A DNA stretch of 5,328 nt from Tardiphaga sp. Lineage in GTDB: Bacteria > Pseudomonadota > Alphaproteobacteria > Rhizobiales > Xanthobacteraceae. Positions 1 through 5,328 of the stretch are shown here, in pieces. The stretch spans positions 1-5,328 of the forward strand of contig JACMOT010000025.1 in assembly GCA_014377915.1 (NCBI GenBank), in the 5' to 3' direction. The notes beneath the pieces are model-generated. The model was given only the letters and a program-made list of their open reading frames with translations, made no database searches and was not told where the DNA came from. The translations under genes and the position numbers were made by a program. How positions within the stretch are numbered: position 1 is the first letter of the stretch; every line of letters starts with the position of its first letter.

Positions 1-1
1 C

Positions 2-553
2 GACGACAGCAAGGTCAAGATCGAGAATGTCGGCTTCCCGGTGCGCGAGCCGATGCTCGCCGACGGCAAGGTCGACGCCATCACCGGCTTCTCGTTCTCG
101 TCCTACTTCAACCTGATGTCCAAGGGCATCGCCGAGAAGGATATCAAAGTCATGCTGATGTCGGACTACGGCATCGTGCTGTACGGTAACGCCATCATGG
201 TCAACCCGGAATACGCCAAGGCCAATCCGAAGGTGGTCGCCGGCTTCGTACGCGCCACCCTCAAGGGCATCATCGACACCATCAAGGACCCGGAAGCCGC
301 CATCAAATCGGTGATGAAGCGCAACGAGACCGCCGACGAGAAGATTGAACTGGCGCGCCTGAAGATGTCTCTGAAGGACAATATCGCAACGCCCTGGGCC
401 AGGGCCAATGGCGTCGGCGACATCGACGAAAAGCGGATGGCGGAATCGATCGAGCAGATCGCCGTCACCTATGAGTTCAAGGCCGCCAAGCCGAAAGCGT
501 CCGACCTCTTCACCTCGCAATACCTGCCGCCCGCTGCCGATCGCAAGTTCTGA
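2..553 (+). CDS. ABC transporter substrate-binding protein, NMT1/SsuA-like (5' truncated by window)
   Basis: This is the C-terminal 183 residues of a periplasmic solute-binding protein; the frame is open from base 2, so the start, signal peptide and first lobe lie outside the window. The visible part fits the NMT1/THI5-like family (COG0715), which feeds nitrate, sulfonate, taurine or pyrimidine-precursor importers. It has a lobe-2 segment with REPMLADGKVDAITGF near the start, then SDYGIVLYGNAIMVNPEY, then a helical tail around KVVAGFVRATLKG, as is usual where these proteins describe hydrolysis of nothing but bind ligand in the periplasm. The GTG at 41 is internal and not the true start, because homology-like sequence continues upstream of it. 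The stop is 28 bp before the ATPase gene on the same strand, which supports one operon. The substrate cannot be read from this fragment. The family call is strong; the ligand is unknown. Confidence 0.85.
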   Translation, partial: DDSKVKIENVGFPVREPMLADGKVDAITGFSFSSYFNLMSKGIAEKDIKVMLMSDYGIVLYGNAIMVNPEYAKANPKVVAGFVRATLKGIIDTIKDPEAAIKSVMKRNETADEKIELARLKMSLKDNIATPWARANGVGDIDEKRMAESIEQIAVTYEFKAAKPKASDLFTSQYLPPAADRKF

Positions 554-581
554 GCCGGAACGGGAAGCGGGATCGCCGGGC

Positions 582-1370
582 ATGGAAGCGTTCGTGGATA
601 TCGACGGCGTCACGCTGAAATACCGTGGCGCCTCCGGGGATATTGTGGCGCTGCGGGACGCGACGCTGAAAATACAGCGCGGCGAATTTGCCGCGGTGGT
701 CGGCCCCAGCGGCTGTGGCAAGTCGACCCTGATGCGGCTTGTCACCGGGCTGCACAGACCGACCGCGGGCACTATTGCCATCGATGGCCGCGAAGTGAAG
801 GGGCCGGTGAAGATGGCCGGCATGGCGTTCCAGAACGCCAACCTGCTGCCGTGGCGCAAGGTGATCGACAATGTGCTGCTGCCGCTGGAGATCGTCGAGC
901 CGTATCGCTCGCAATTCCGGTCCCGCAAGCTTGAATTCCGCGCGATGGCGGAGAAACTGCTGGCGACCGTCGGCCTCGCCGGCTTCGGCGATCGTTTTCC
1001 GTGGGAGCTGTCCGGCGGCATGCAGCAGCGCGTCTCGCTGTGCCGGGCGCTGATCCATGAGCCCGCTCTGCTGATGCTCGACGAGCCGTTCGCGGCGCTC
1101 GATGCCTTTACGCGCGAAGAACTCTGGTGCGTGCTGCGCGACCTGTGGCAGCGGCTTGGCTTCACCGTGATCCTGGTCACGCATGATTTGCGCGAGGCCG
1201 CGTTTCTCGCCGACAATATCTACGTCATGAGCGCGCGCCCCGGTCATATCGTGCAGATCAAGTCGGTCGACATCCCGCGCCCGCGCGATCTCAAGGTCAC
1301 CTACGACAAGGATTTTGGCGAGATCGTTCTCGAATTGCGCATGAAGATCGCGGAGGTCCGTCAGGCATGA
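582..1370 (+). CDS. ABC transporter ATP-binding protein, SsuB/TauB/NrtD-like
   Basis: This is a 262-aa cytoplasmic ATPase that powers the importer. All nucleotide-binding motifs are present: Walker A GPSGCGKST (residues 41-49), Q-loop Gln84, signature LSGGM (143-147), Walker B LLMLDEP with catalytic Glu168, D-loop ALD (172-174) and switch His201 in VTHD. Length and motif spacing match the nitrate/sulfonate/taurine ATPase group. The stretch between Q-loop and signature (about residues 104-125, charged and Arg-rich) looks a little longer than in textbook SsuB. I chose ATG 582 because it starts just before the first ABC beta strand. A longer in-frame start at 408 would overlap the binding-protein gene by about 146 bases and add unrelated sequence. 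A modest purine stretch (562-572) may serve as ribosome binding site. The stop overlaps the permease start as ATGA. The function is secure; the substrate is not. Confidence 0.95.
   Translation: MEAFVDIDGVTLKYRGASGDIVALRDATLKIQRGEFAAVVGPSGCGKSTLMRLVTGLHRPTAGTIAIDGREVKGPVKMAGMAFQNANLLPWRKVIDNVLLPLEIVEPYRSQFRSRKLEFRAMAEKLLATVGLAGFGDRFPWELSGGMQQRVSLCRALIHEPALLMLDEPFAALDAFTREELWCVLRDLWQRLGFTVILVTHDLREAAFLADNIYVMSARPGHIVQIKSVDIPRPRDLKVTYDKDFGEIVLELRMKIAEVRQA
1352..1356 (+). promoter_or_regulatory. Ribosome binding site of the permease gene, inside the ATPase gene
   Basis: GGAGG lies within the last codons of the ATPase gene, 10 bases before the permease ATG at 1367. Together with the ATGA overlap it supports translational coupling of the two genes and fixes the permease start. 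Confidence 0.6.
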
Positions 1371-2140
1371 ATCCGCGTGTGGTCGAAAAGCTCTCACCCT
1401 GGATCTTCACGGTCGCGATCTTCCTGATCTGGGAAGCCTCCTGCAGGGTCTTCAACGTCAATTCATCGGTGCTGCAGCCGCCGTCGGCGGCATTCGCGGC
1501 GATGTTCAAATACTGGAAGGTGTTCGCCTATAATTCCTGGGTTACCCTGTGGGTGACCATGGTCGGCTTCGCGCTGGCGGTCGGCTTTGGCGTGATGCTG
1601 GGCCTGCTGGTCGGCTGGTCGCGCACCATCTATCGCGGCCTGTATCCGGTGATGGTCGGCTTCAACACCATTCCGAAGGTGGCGATCGTGCCGCTGCTGA
1701 TCCTGTGGTTCGGTATCGGCGAAATCCCGGCGATCGTCACCGCCTTCCTGATCTCGTTCTTTCCGATCGTCGTCAACATCGCCACCGGCCTTGCCACCAC
1801 CGAGCCCGAACTCGAGGATGTGCTGCGCGCGCTCGGTGCCGGCAAGCTCGACATCATGCTGAAGGTCGGCATTCCGCGCGCGCTGCCCTATTTCTTCGGC
1901 TCGCTGAAAGTCGCGATCACGCTGGCCTTCGTCGGCACGGTGGTGTCGGAGACGCTCGGCGCCAATGCCGGGCTGGGCTATCTGATCGCGCTGGAAGGCT
2001 CCTCATTCCGCATGGCCAATGTCTATGCCGCCCTGCTGCTGCTCGCTTTCGAAGGTGTCCTGATGTACGCGGTGTTTGCCTGGATCGAGCAGCATTTCAC
2101 CAAATGGGCGTTCCGCTCGCAGATGAATGTCGCGGCCTGA
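1367..2140 (+). CDS. ABC transporter permease, SsuC/TauC-like (BPD_transp_1)
   Basis: This is a 257-aa inner-membrane subunit that forms the translocation channel, probably as a homodimer. Hydrophobic segments lie near residues 12-29, 58-84, 104-118, 120-142, 180-200 and 220-245, giving about six membrane spans. The cytoplasmic EAA loop that docks on the ATPase is seen at about 146-174, with ALGAGKLDIMLKVGIPRALP ending in the usual Gly-x-Pro region. The family hallmarks VGFNTIPKVAIVPLLILWFG (98-116) and TLGANAGLGYLI (196-207) are typical of nitrate/sulfonate/taurine-type permeases. Length is normal for the family. The start codon overlaps the ATPase stop (ATGA, 1367-1370) and has GGAGG 10 bases upstream, so the two are probably translationally coupled. 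This is the last gene of the visible operon, and no clear rho-independent terminator follows it. The family is secure; the solute is unknown. Confidence 0.94.
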   Translation: MNPRVVEKLSPWIFTVAIFLIWEASCRVFNVNSSVLQPPSAAFAAMFKYWKVFAYNSWVTLWVTMVGFALAVGFGVMLGLLVGWSRTIYRGLYPVMVGFNTIPKVAIVPLLILWFGIGEIPAIVTAFLISFFPIVVNIATGLATTEPELEDVLRALGAGKLDIMLKVGIPRALPYFFGSLKVAITLAFVGTVVSETLGANAGLGYLIALEGSSFRMANVYAALLLLAFEGVLMYAVFAWIEQHFTKWAFRSQMNVAA

Positions 2141-2181
2141 CTTGAATGAGGGCGCACGACCAGATACCAAAACGATTATCA

Positions 2182-2277
2182 GAATACCTTTTTGTCGAAT
2201 TTGCATTCCAATTATTAGCAAGAGCTAGTTTGTTTCATCGGTATTCGTAACGGTCCTTCCACCCGTCGGCGGTATTC
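2182..2277. repeat. Three copies of heptamer GGTATTC in the intergenic region
   Basis: GGTATTC occurs at 2240-2246 and 2271-2277. Both are preceded by C, giving the 8-mer CGGTATTC, and the starts are 31 bp apart, about three helical turns. Its inverse complement GAATACC lies at 2182-2188. The copies flank the candidate promoter elements. They could be binding sites for a transcription factor, but chance in an AT-rich region is not excluded. Confidence 0.4.
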
Positions 2278-2285
2278 AATTCCGC

Positions 2286-2290
2286 GGGGG
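2286..2290 (+). promoter_or_regulatory. Ribosome binding site for the Cache-PAS gene
   Basis: A GGGGG run lies 7 bases before ATG 2298. It supports this start, and the translated product begins with a short cytoplasmic tail followed by the first membrane span. Confidence 0.5.
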
Positions 2291-2297
2291 AAATTTC

Positions 2298-3740
2298 ATG
2301 AACCGTGCGGTAGAAGACCTGGCGCCATCAATGCGAGCCGAGGCCAGCTTGGCGAATCTGACGATCTCCGGGGTCGAGCATGCGCGGCGGGAGAGTTCGG
2401 TTCGCGTCCTGATCATTTGCGGCATGCTGATGGTCGGTTGCATCGTGCTTGGCACGGCGGTGACGGCTGTCAATTTTCGCAGCCGCGCGCTGGCCCGGAC
2501 CGACGGCGAACTGCGCGACACCACGCTTCTGCTGGCGCGGCATTTCGACCAGCAACTCGACGACTTCTCCGCCTTGCAGGGCACGCTCAGTTCACAATCC
2601 GCTTTTCCCGACATTGGCAACACCGCCGATCTGAATCGCCGGCTTTCAACTCTCGATCTCCATCGTCTGCTGCAAGCCACCGTTGGCCGGAATGACCATG
2701 TTGGCTCGCTGAGCGTGTTCGACAGCACCGGCACGCTGGTGAATTCATCGATTGAATTTCCGGTCCCCGACATCTCGATCAAAAGTCGCTCGTATTTTCG
2801 GGATTTGCGTGATGATCCTTGGCGCCATTCGTCCATGGGCGAGCCGATTCCGGCCCGGATCGATGGCGACTGGGTGACGCCGTTGGCACAGAAGATCGCC
2901 GGTCGGGACGGAACGTTTCTCGGCGTATTGCGCAGCGGACTGAAGCCCGGCTATTTCGAGTTTTTCCTTGAATCCCTCGCGCTGAGCGATGGCGCGGTTA
3001 TCACGGTGCTGCACCGCAACGGTACGATCATTGCGCGCTATCCGCACGATGAAGCTGCGATTGGCGAGGTGTTTTCCGGCCGTCCGCTGCTTCGCAAGGC
3101 CCTCCTTGATGGCACCGTCGGCTCCGGGCAAACCGTCGATGCAAATAATGGCCAGGAACTCATCGGTGCCGCGCGCGCGCTGCGGGATTTTCCGATCGTC
3201 ATCGTCGCCACTCGGCCGGTCATAGCCGCGCTGGCGGAGTGGCGGAAACAAACCCAGTTGCTGGCCGCCGCCGCGGCAACGTCCAGCCTGCTCATCGCAG
3301 CCATTTTCCTGCTCATCGTCCGGGTGATTTCGAAGCGATATGCGGCGCTCTCCAGCAGGCTCGCTGAAAAGAAACGCAAGCTGGCAGTGGACAAAGACCG
3401 GCTCGACACGGCTATCAACAACCTCAATCAGGGGCTGATGCTGTTCGACGGCAACAACGATCTGGTGCTGTTCAACAGCCGCGCCATCGAAATGTACGGG
3501 CTGTCCACCGATGTGATAAGGCCCGGCATCAGCCTGCATCAGGTGGTTGCTCACCGCAAGCAGACCGGTTCGTTCCATGGTGATGTCGATGAGTTTTGTG
3601 CGAAGCTCATCTCGGAACTCGGGCAGTCGTCACCGCACATTGTACGAACGCTCGACGGCCGTTCGATGCTCATCGTCAACAAGCCCATCACCGCGGGTGG
3701 CTGGGTCGCGCTACATGACGACATCACCGAGCGAACGTGA
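2298..3740 (+). CDS. Membrane sensor half: TM, Cache-like periplasmic domain, TM, PAS
   Basis: This is a 480-aa open frame ending at the internal TGA. A short cytoplasmic tail (1-34) precedes a membrane span at about 35-58. Residues 60-314 would be periplasmic and resemble a double Cache (PDC) ligand-binding domain: SRSYFRDLRD near 163-172, then GEPIPARIDGDWVTPLAQKI, then DGTFLGVLRSGLKPGYF, the pattern seen in many sensor cyclases. A second span lies at about 321-341. A charged, probably coiled-coil linker (348-370) and a PAS domain of the PAS_7 type (about 368-478, INNLNQGLMLFDGNNDLVLFN) follow. The product ends right after DDITERT, where the GGDEF domain should begin. Alone it has a sensor but no output. 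It could be a non-functional fragment or a membrane-bound regulator lacking enzymatic activity. The ligand is unknown. Confidence 0.75.
   Translation: MNRAVEDLAPSMRAEASLANLTISGVEHARRESSVRVLIICGMLMVGCIVLGTAVTAVNFRSRALARTDGELRDTTLLLARHFDQQLDDFSALQGTLSSQSAFPDIGNTADLNRRLSTLDLHRLLQATVGRNDHVGSLSVFDSTGTLVNSSIEFPVPDISIKSRSYFRDLRDDPWRHSSMGEPIPARIDGDWVTPLAQKIAGRDGTFLGVLRSGLKPGYFEFFLESLALSDGAVITVLHRNGTIIARYPHDEAAIGEVFSGRPLLRKALLDGTVGSGQTVDANNGQELIGAARALRDFPIVIVATRPVIAALAEWRKQTQLLAAAAATSSLLIAAIFLLIVRVISKRYAALSSRLAEKKRKLAVDKDRLDTAINNLNQGLMLFDGNNDLVLFNSRAIEMYGLSTDVIRPGISLHQVVAHRKQTGSFHGDVDEFCAKLISELGQSSPHIVRTLDGRSMLIVNKPITAGGWVALHDDITERT
3738..3740 (+). other. In-frame TGA separating PAS from GGDEF
   Basis: The codons run ACG TGA TCC GAG CGG AAG. 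Related proteins commonly have an ITERT-R-x-ER-like linker here, so the ancestral codon was plausibly CGA (Arg), one C-to-T transition away. No convincing selenocysteine-type hairpin is visible just downstream, and the next base is T, so there is no positive sign of programmed read-through. Confidence 0.85.
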
Positions 3741-3800
3741 TCCGAGCGGAAGATCTCCCATCTCGCCCATTACGATGCGCTCACCGACCTGCCGAACAGG

Positions 3801-5063
3801 ATGCTGTTTCATGCCAGGCTGGAGGAGGCGCTCATGGCGGTGGGCAACGGTACCGTCTGCGCGCTGCTGTACATCGATATCGATGAGTTCAAGCATATCA
3901 ATGACTCGCTCGGACACCCGGTTGGCGACCAATTCTTGAAGATCGTAGCCGGCCGGTTGCGTGGCGTCGCGGGCTCGAGGGACTTTGTCGCGCGCCTCGG
4001 AGGCGACGAGTTCGCGGTTGTTCGCACCGGTCCCGCCGGAACGGAGTCTCTGGTTTGTCTCGTCCAACAGGTGCTCGAAGCGATCCGCGCGCCTTATACT
4101 TGCCTCGGACACCGGCTTTCCTCGAACGCAAGTATCGGCATTGCGATTGCTCAGGAGCACGGCGCCAATCTCGACGACCTGTTGAAGAAGGCCGACCTGG
4201 CGATGTATGCCGCGAAGGCCGACGGGCGTGGCACTTATCGATTCTTTGAAGCGGTGATGGAAGCGCGCCTCATGGCGCGCCGTGCGCTGGAGTCCGACCT
4301 CGAGCAGGCGGTCGTGACGCGGCGCTTCAGCGAGAGCGGATTCGAGGTGCAATACCAGCCCATTATCCGGTTCATCGATCGCAGCATCGTCGGCTGTGAG
4401 GCGCTGTTGCGCTGGCACCATCCGGTGCGCGGCATGATCCCCCCAGCCGATTTCATTCCGGTCGCCGAGGAAATGCGTTTCATCGACGAACTTGGCGACT
4501 GGGTTCTCGCCGAAGCGTGCGCGGAGGCCGCGAACTGGCCGGATCATGTCAGGATCGCTGTCAACGTCTCGCCCATTCAGTTTAAAAATCCGGGTTTCGC
4601 CCTCAAGGTCGCCAGCACGCTGGCGCGGGCGAATCTGGGCATCGGTCGGCTCGAACTGGAAATCACCGAGGCGGTGTTGATCGAGGATGACGACAAGACG
4701 CGTGCGACCTTGCATCAGCTGCGAGGCATCGGAGTCCGGATCGCGCTCGATGATTTTGGCACCGGTTACTCCTCGCTCAGCTATCTGCGGCGCTTTCCGT
4801 TCGACAAGATCAAGATCGACCGGTCCTTCATCAAGGACATCGATACATCGGGGGCCCGCGCGATCGTGCAGGCCGTGGTGACGATCGCTTCCGCCATCGC
4901 CATGACGACGACCGCCGAGGGGGTCGAGACCGAGCAGCAGTTCGCCACCTTGCAAGCCCTGAATTGCGACCACATGCAGGGGCATCTTGTCAGCACGGCG
5001 TTGCCGGCCATTGAACTGAGGCGACTGTTCTTTGCGCGCGAAACGGAAGCCTTCGTCGCATAG
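3801..5063 (+). CDS. GGDEF-EAL output half (diguanylate cyclase/phosphodiesterase)
   Basis: This is a 420-aa frame from the first ATG after the TGA; homology really begins at 3741. The GGDEF domain keeps the metal and substrate residues in YIDIDEFKHINDSLGH (24-39) and an intact GGDEF at 67-71. The inhibitory I-site, normally RxxD five residues before GGDEF, reads GSRD (58-61), so product inhibition is probably lost. The EAL domain is complete: Glu200 in EALLRW, Asn255 in NVS, Glu290 in EITE, Asp317-Asp318 in DDFGTGYSS, Lys338 in KID, Glu373 in EGVE and Gln393 in QGH. The usual QGYLFS end reads QGHLVS. The start is uncertain. ATG 3801 has no spaced ribosome site, while ATG 3834 has GGAGGAGG 5 bases upstream. 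Both remove the conserved first helix containing DALTDLPNR, so cyclase activity of a separate product is doubtful while phosphodiesterase activity is plausible. It would be cytoplasmic and detached from the sensor. Confidence 0.75.
   Translation: MLFHARLEEALMAVGNGTVCALLYIDIDEFKHINDSLGHPVGDQFLKIVAGRLRGVAGSRDFVARLGGDEFAVVRTGPAGTESLVCLVQQVLEAIRAPYTCLGHRLSSNASIGIAIAQEHGANLDDLLKKADLAMYAAKADGRGTYRFFEAVMEARLMARRALESDLEQAVVTRRFSESGFEVQYQPIIRFIDRSIVGCEALLRWHHPVRGMIPPADFIPVAEEMRFIDELGDWVLAEACAEAANWPDHVRIAVNVSPIQFKNPGFALKVASTLARANLGIGRLELEITEAVLIEDDDKTRATLHQLRGIGVRIALDDFGTGYSSLSYLRRFPFDKIKIDRSFIKDIDTSGARAIVQAVVTIASAIAMTTTAEGVETEQQFATLQALNCDHMQGHLVSTALPAIELRRLFFARETEAFVA
3821..3828 (+). promoter_or_regulatory. 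Possible internal ribosome binding site for the GGDEF-EAL half
   Basis: GGAGGAGG lies 5 bases before the in-frame ATG at 3834. It is the best Shine-Dalgarno match after the TGA. It also encodes Glu-Glu in the normal protein, so it may be coincidental. Confidence 0.3.
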
Positions 5064-5082
5064 CCGAACCTCCGCCGTCGAA

Positions 5083-5108
5083 GGCCGGCGCGGGGCACCG
5101 CGCTGGCC
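5083..5108. terminator. GC-rich hairpin between convergent genes, possible bidirectional terminator
   Basis: Bases 5083-5092 (GGCCGGCGCG) pair with 5099-5108 (CGCGCTGGCC) in a 10-bp stem with one G-T wobble and a 6-base loop. It sits 20 bases after the EAL stop and 8 bases beyond the hydrolase stop on the other strand. Neither strand has a T-tract after it, so it is not a canonical intrinsic terminator. The position favours an end-of-transcript role. Confidence 0.4.
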
Positions 5109-5115
5109 CGTCGGA

Positions 5116-5328
5116 TCAGGCGTCCTCCGACAGCCACAGAAAGCCATCGCGTTTCTGGATGCCCGCGCGCACCGGGGCGGTCGGATAGGTCGCGGCCAGC
5201 GCGTTAAAATCCTCGTCGAGGTCCGGGGCGCGGGCGGCAAGGGAGACCAGCGCCGTGACTTTCGGGTCTGTGCCGGCTTCGGTAATCACCATGCCGACAT
5301 CGGAATGGCCGACCAGCACAACCGGACC
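5116..5328 (-). pseudogene. Alpha/beta hydrolase fragment (N-terminus outside the window, C-terminus truncated)
   Basis: On the minus strand 70 codons are open from the window edge to a TGA at 5118-5116. The sequence GPVVLVGHSDVGMVITEAG followed by DPKVTALVSLAARAPD is the beta-strand, nucleophile-elbow and helix region of alpha/beta hydrolases (AB_hydrolase family). The candidate nucleophile is Ser9 of the visible part (5304-5302). The elbow reads G-H-S-D-V, where the family has G-x-S-x-G, so the last Gly is replaced by Val. Relatives normally continue well over 100 residues past the Ser to the catalytic Asp and His. Here only about 61 remain, ending WLSEDA, and no frame downstream of the stop looks like the missing part. 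The GTG at 5319 is internal, since the homologous GPV lies upstream. It is probably a decaying remnant, but it could be expressed. It converges on the c-di-GMP gene. Confidence 0.6.

Larger units (their letters stand above)
2141..2297 (+). promoter_or_regulatory. AT-rich intergenic region, probable promoter of the c-di-GMP gene
   Basis: This 157-bp gap holds no gene. Positions 2161-2250 are about one third G+C, far below the flanking genes, as expected for a promoter region. Weak sigma70-like candidates are TTGTCG (2192-2197) with TTAGCA (2215-2220) at 17-bp spacing, or TTGCAT (2201-2206) with CTAGTT (2225-2230) at 18 bp. Neither is a good consensus match, so the exact promoter is uncertain. 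No stem-loop with a T-tract was found for ending the upstream operon. Confidence 0.45.
2298..5063 (+). pseudogene. Cache-PAS-GGDEF-EAL cyclic-di-GMP signalling protein, interrupted by in-frame TGA
   Basis: Read through the TGA at 3738-3740, this is one continuous frame of 921 codons with the classic order TM, periplasmic sensor, TM, PAS, GGDEF, EAL. The codons on both sides of the stop join into a normal PAS-GGDEF linker: DDITER-T before it, then SERKISHLAHYDALTDLPNR after it. That second stretch is the conserved beginning of a GGDEF domain and has no start codon of its own. This is direct evidence that the gene descends from a single bifunctional protein. The family makes c-di-GMP (GGDEF) and degrades it to pGpG (EAL) in response to a periplasmic signal. 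No other frameshift or stop is visible, and all EAL catalytic residues are kept, so the lesion is recent, an error, or tolerated. The two halves are listed separately because each may still be translated. Confidence 0.75.

Noticed and set aside
408..581. Upstream-extended start of the ATPase gene at ATG 408
   Set aside because: It would overlap the binding-protein gene by about 146 bases and add a Ser/Pro/Arg-rich stretch unlike ABC ATPases; ATG 582 fits the family start.
510..1397. A 295-codon open frame on the minus strand opposite the ATPase gene
   Set aside because: It lies across an ABC ATPase with all motifs intact, and its His/Arg/Gln-rich product resembles no family I know.
2745..3578. 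A 277-codon minus-strand frame opposite the Cache-PAS region
   Set aside because: It is a shadow of the sense gene, with no ribosome site or domain seen.
3738..3790. TGA as a selenocysteine codon
   Set aside because: I found no stable SECIS-like hairpin directly downstream, and the position is a variable linker, not a redox site.
3711..5240. A 509-codon open frame on the minus strand opposite the GGDEF-EAL gene
   Set aside because: It is antisense to a domain with fully recognisable motifs, has low-complexity Arg/Pro/Asp-rich composition and no recognisable domain; such long shadows are common in GC-rich coding DNA.

Overview
The window looks like chromosome from a GC-rich alphaproteobacterium, most likely the Bradyrhizobium/Rhodopseudomonas group (Nitrobacteraceae). 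This rests on codon bias, the protein families and the alphaproteobacterial style of the ABC importer and of the Cache-PAS-GGDEF-EAL protein. The species cannot be fixed from sequence alone. I see no RNA gene, insertion sequence, CRISPR array or prophage.

Layout. Positions 2-2140 (+) hold the end of an operon for a nitrate/sulfonate/taurine-type ABC importer. It contains the C-terminal part of an NMT1-like periplasmic binding protein, then the ATPase, then a permease that overlaps the ATPase by 4 bases (ATGA). A 157-bp, unusually AT-rich intergenic region (2141-2297) follows. It carries three copies of the heptamer GGTATTC, two direct and one inverted, and probably the promoter of the next gene. 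Positions 2298-5063 (+) encode a membrane-anchored cyclic-di-GMP signalling protein: TM, periplasmic Cache-like sensor, TM, PAS, GGDEF, EAL. Its reading frame is interrupted by one in-frame TGA at 3738-3740, exactly between PAS and GGDEF. After a 52-bp gap with a GC-rich hairpin, a convergent gene on the minus strand (5116 to beyond the window edge) encodes part of an alpha/beta hydrolase. It lacks the usual C-terminal half and has an altered nucleophile elbow.

How the genes work together. The importer genes form one functional unit: binding protein, two membrane subunits and two ATPase subunits. The c-di-GMP gene has its own upstream region and is not obviously part of that operon. A link through a shared ligand is speculation.

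The main point of interest is the TGA. Frame and homology continue perfectly across it, so the sensor half (480 aa) and the output half (about 420 aa, missing the first GGDEF motif) are separated by a single codon. This could be a recent nonsense mutation (for example CGA to TGA), a sequencing error, read-through, or a true split into two polypeptides. The rest of the window is ordinary.
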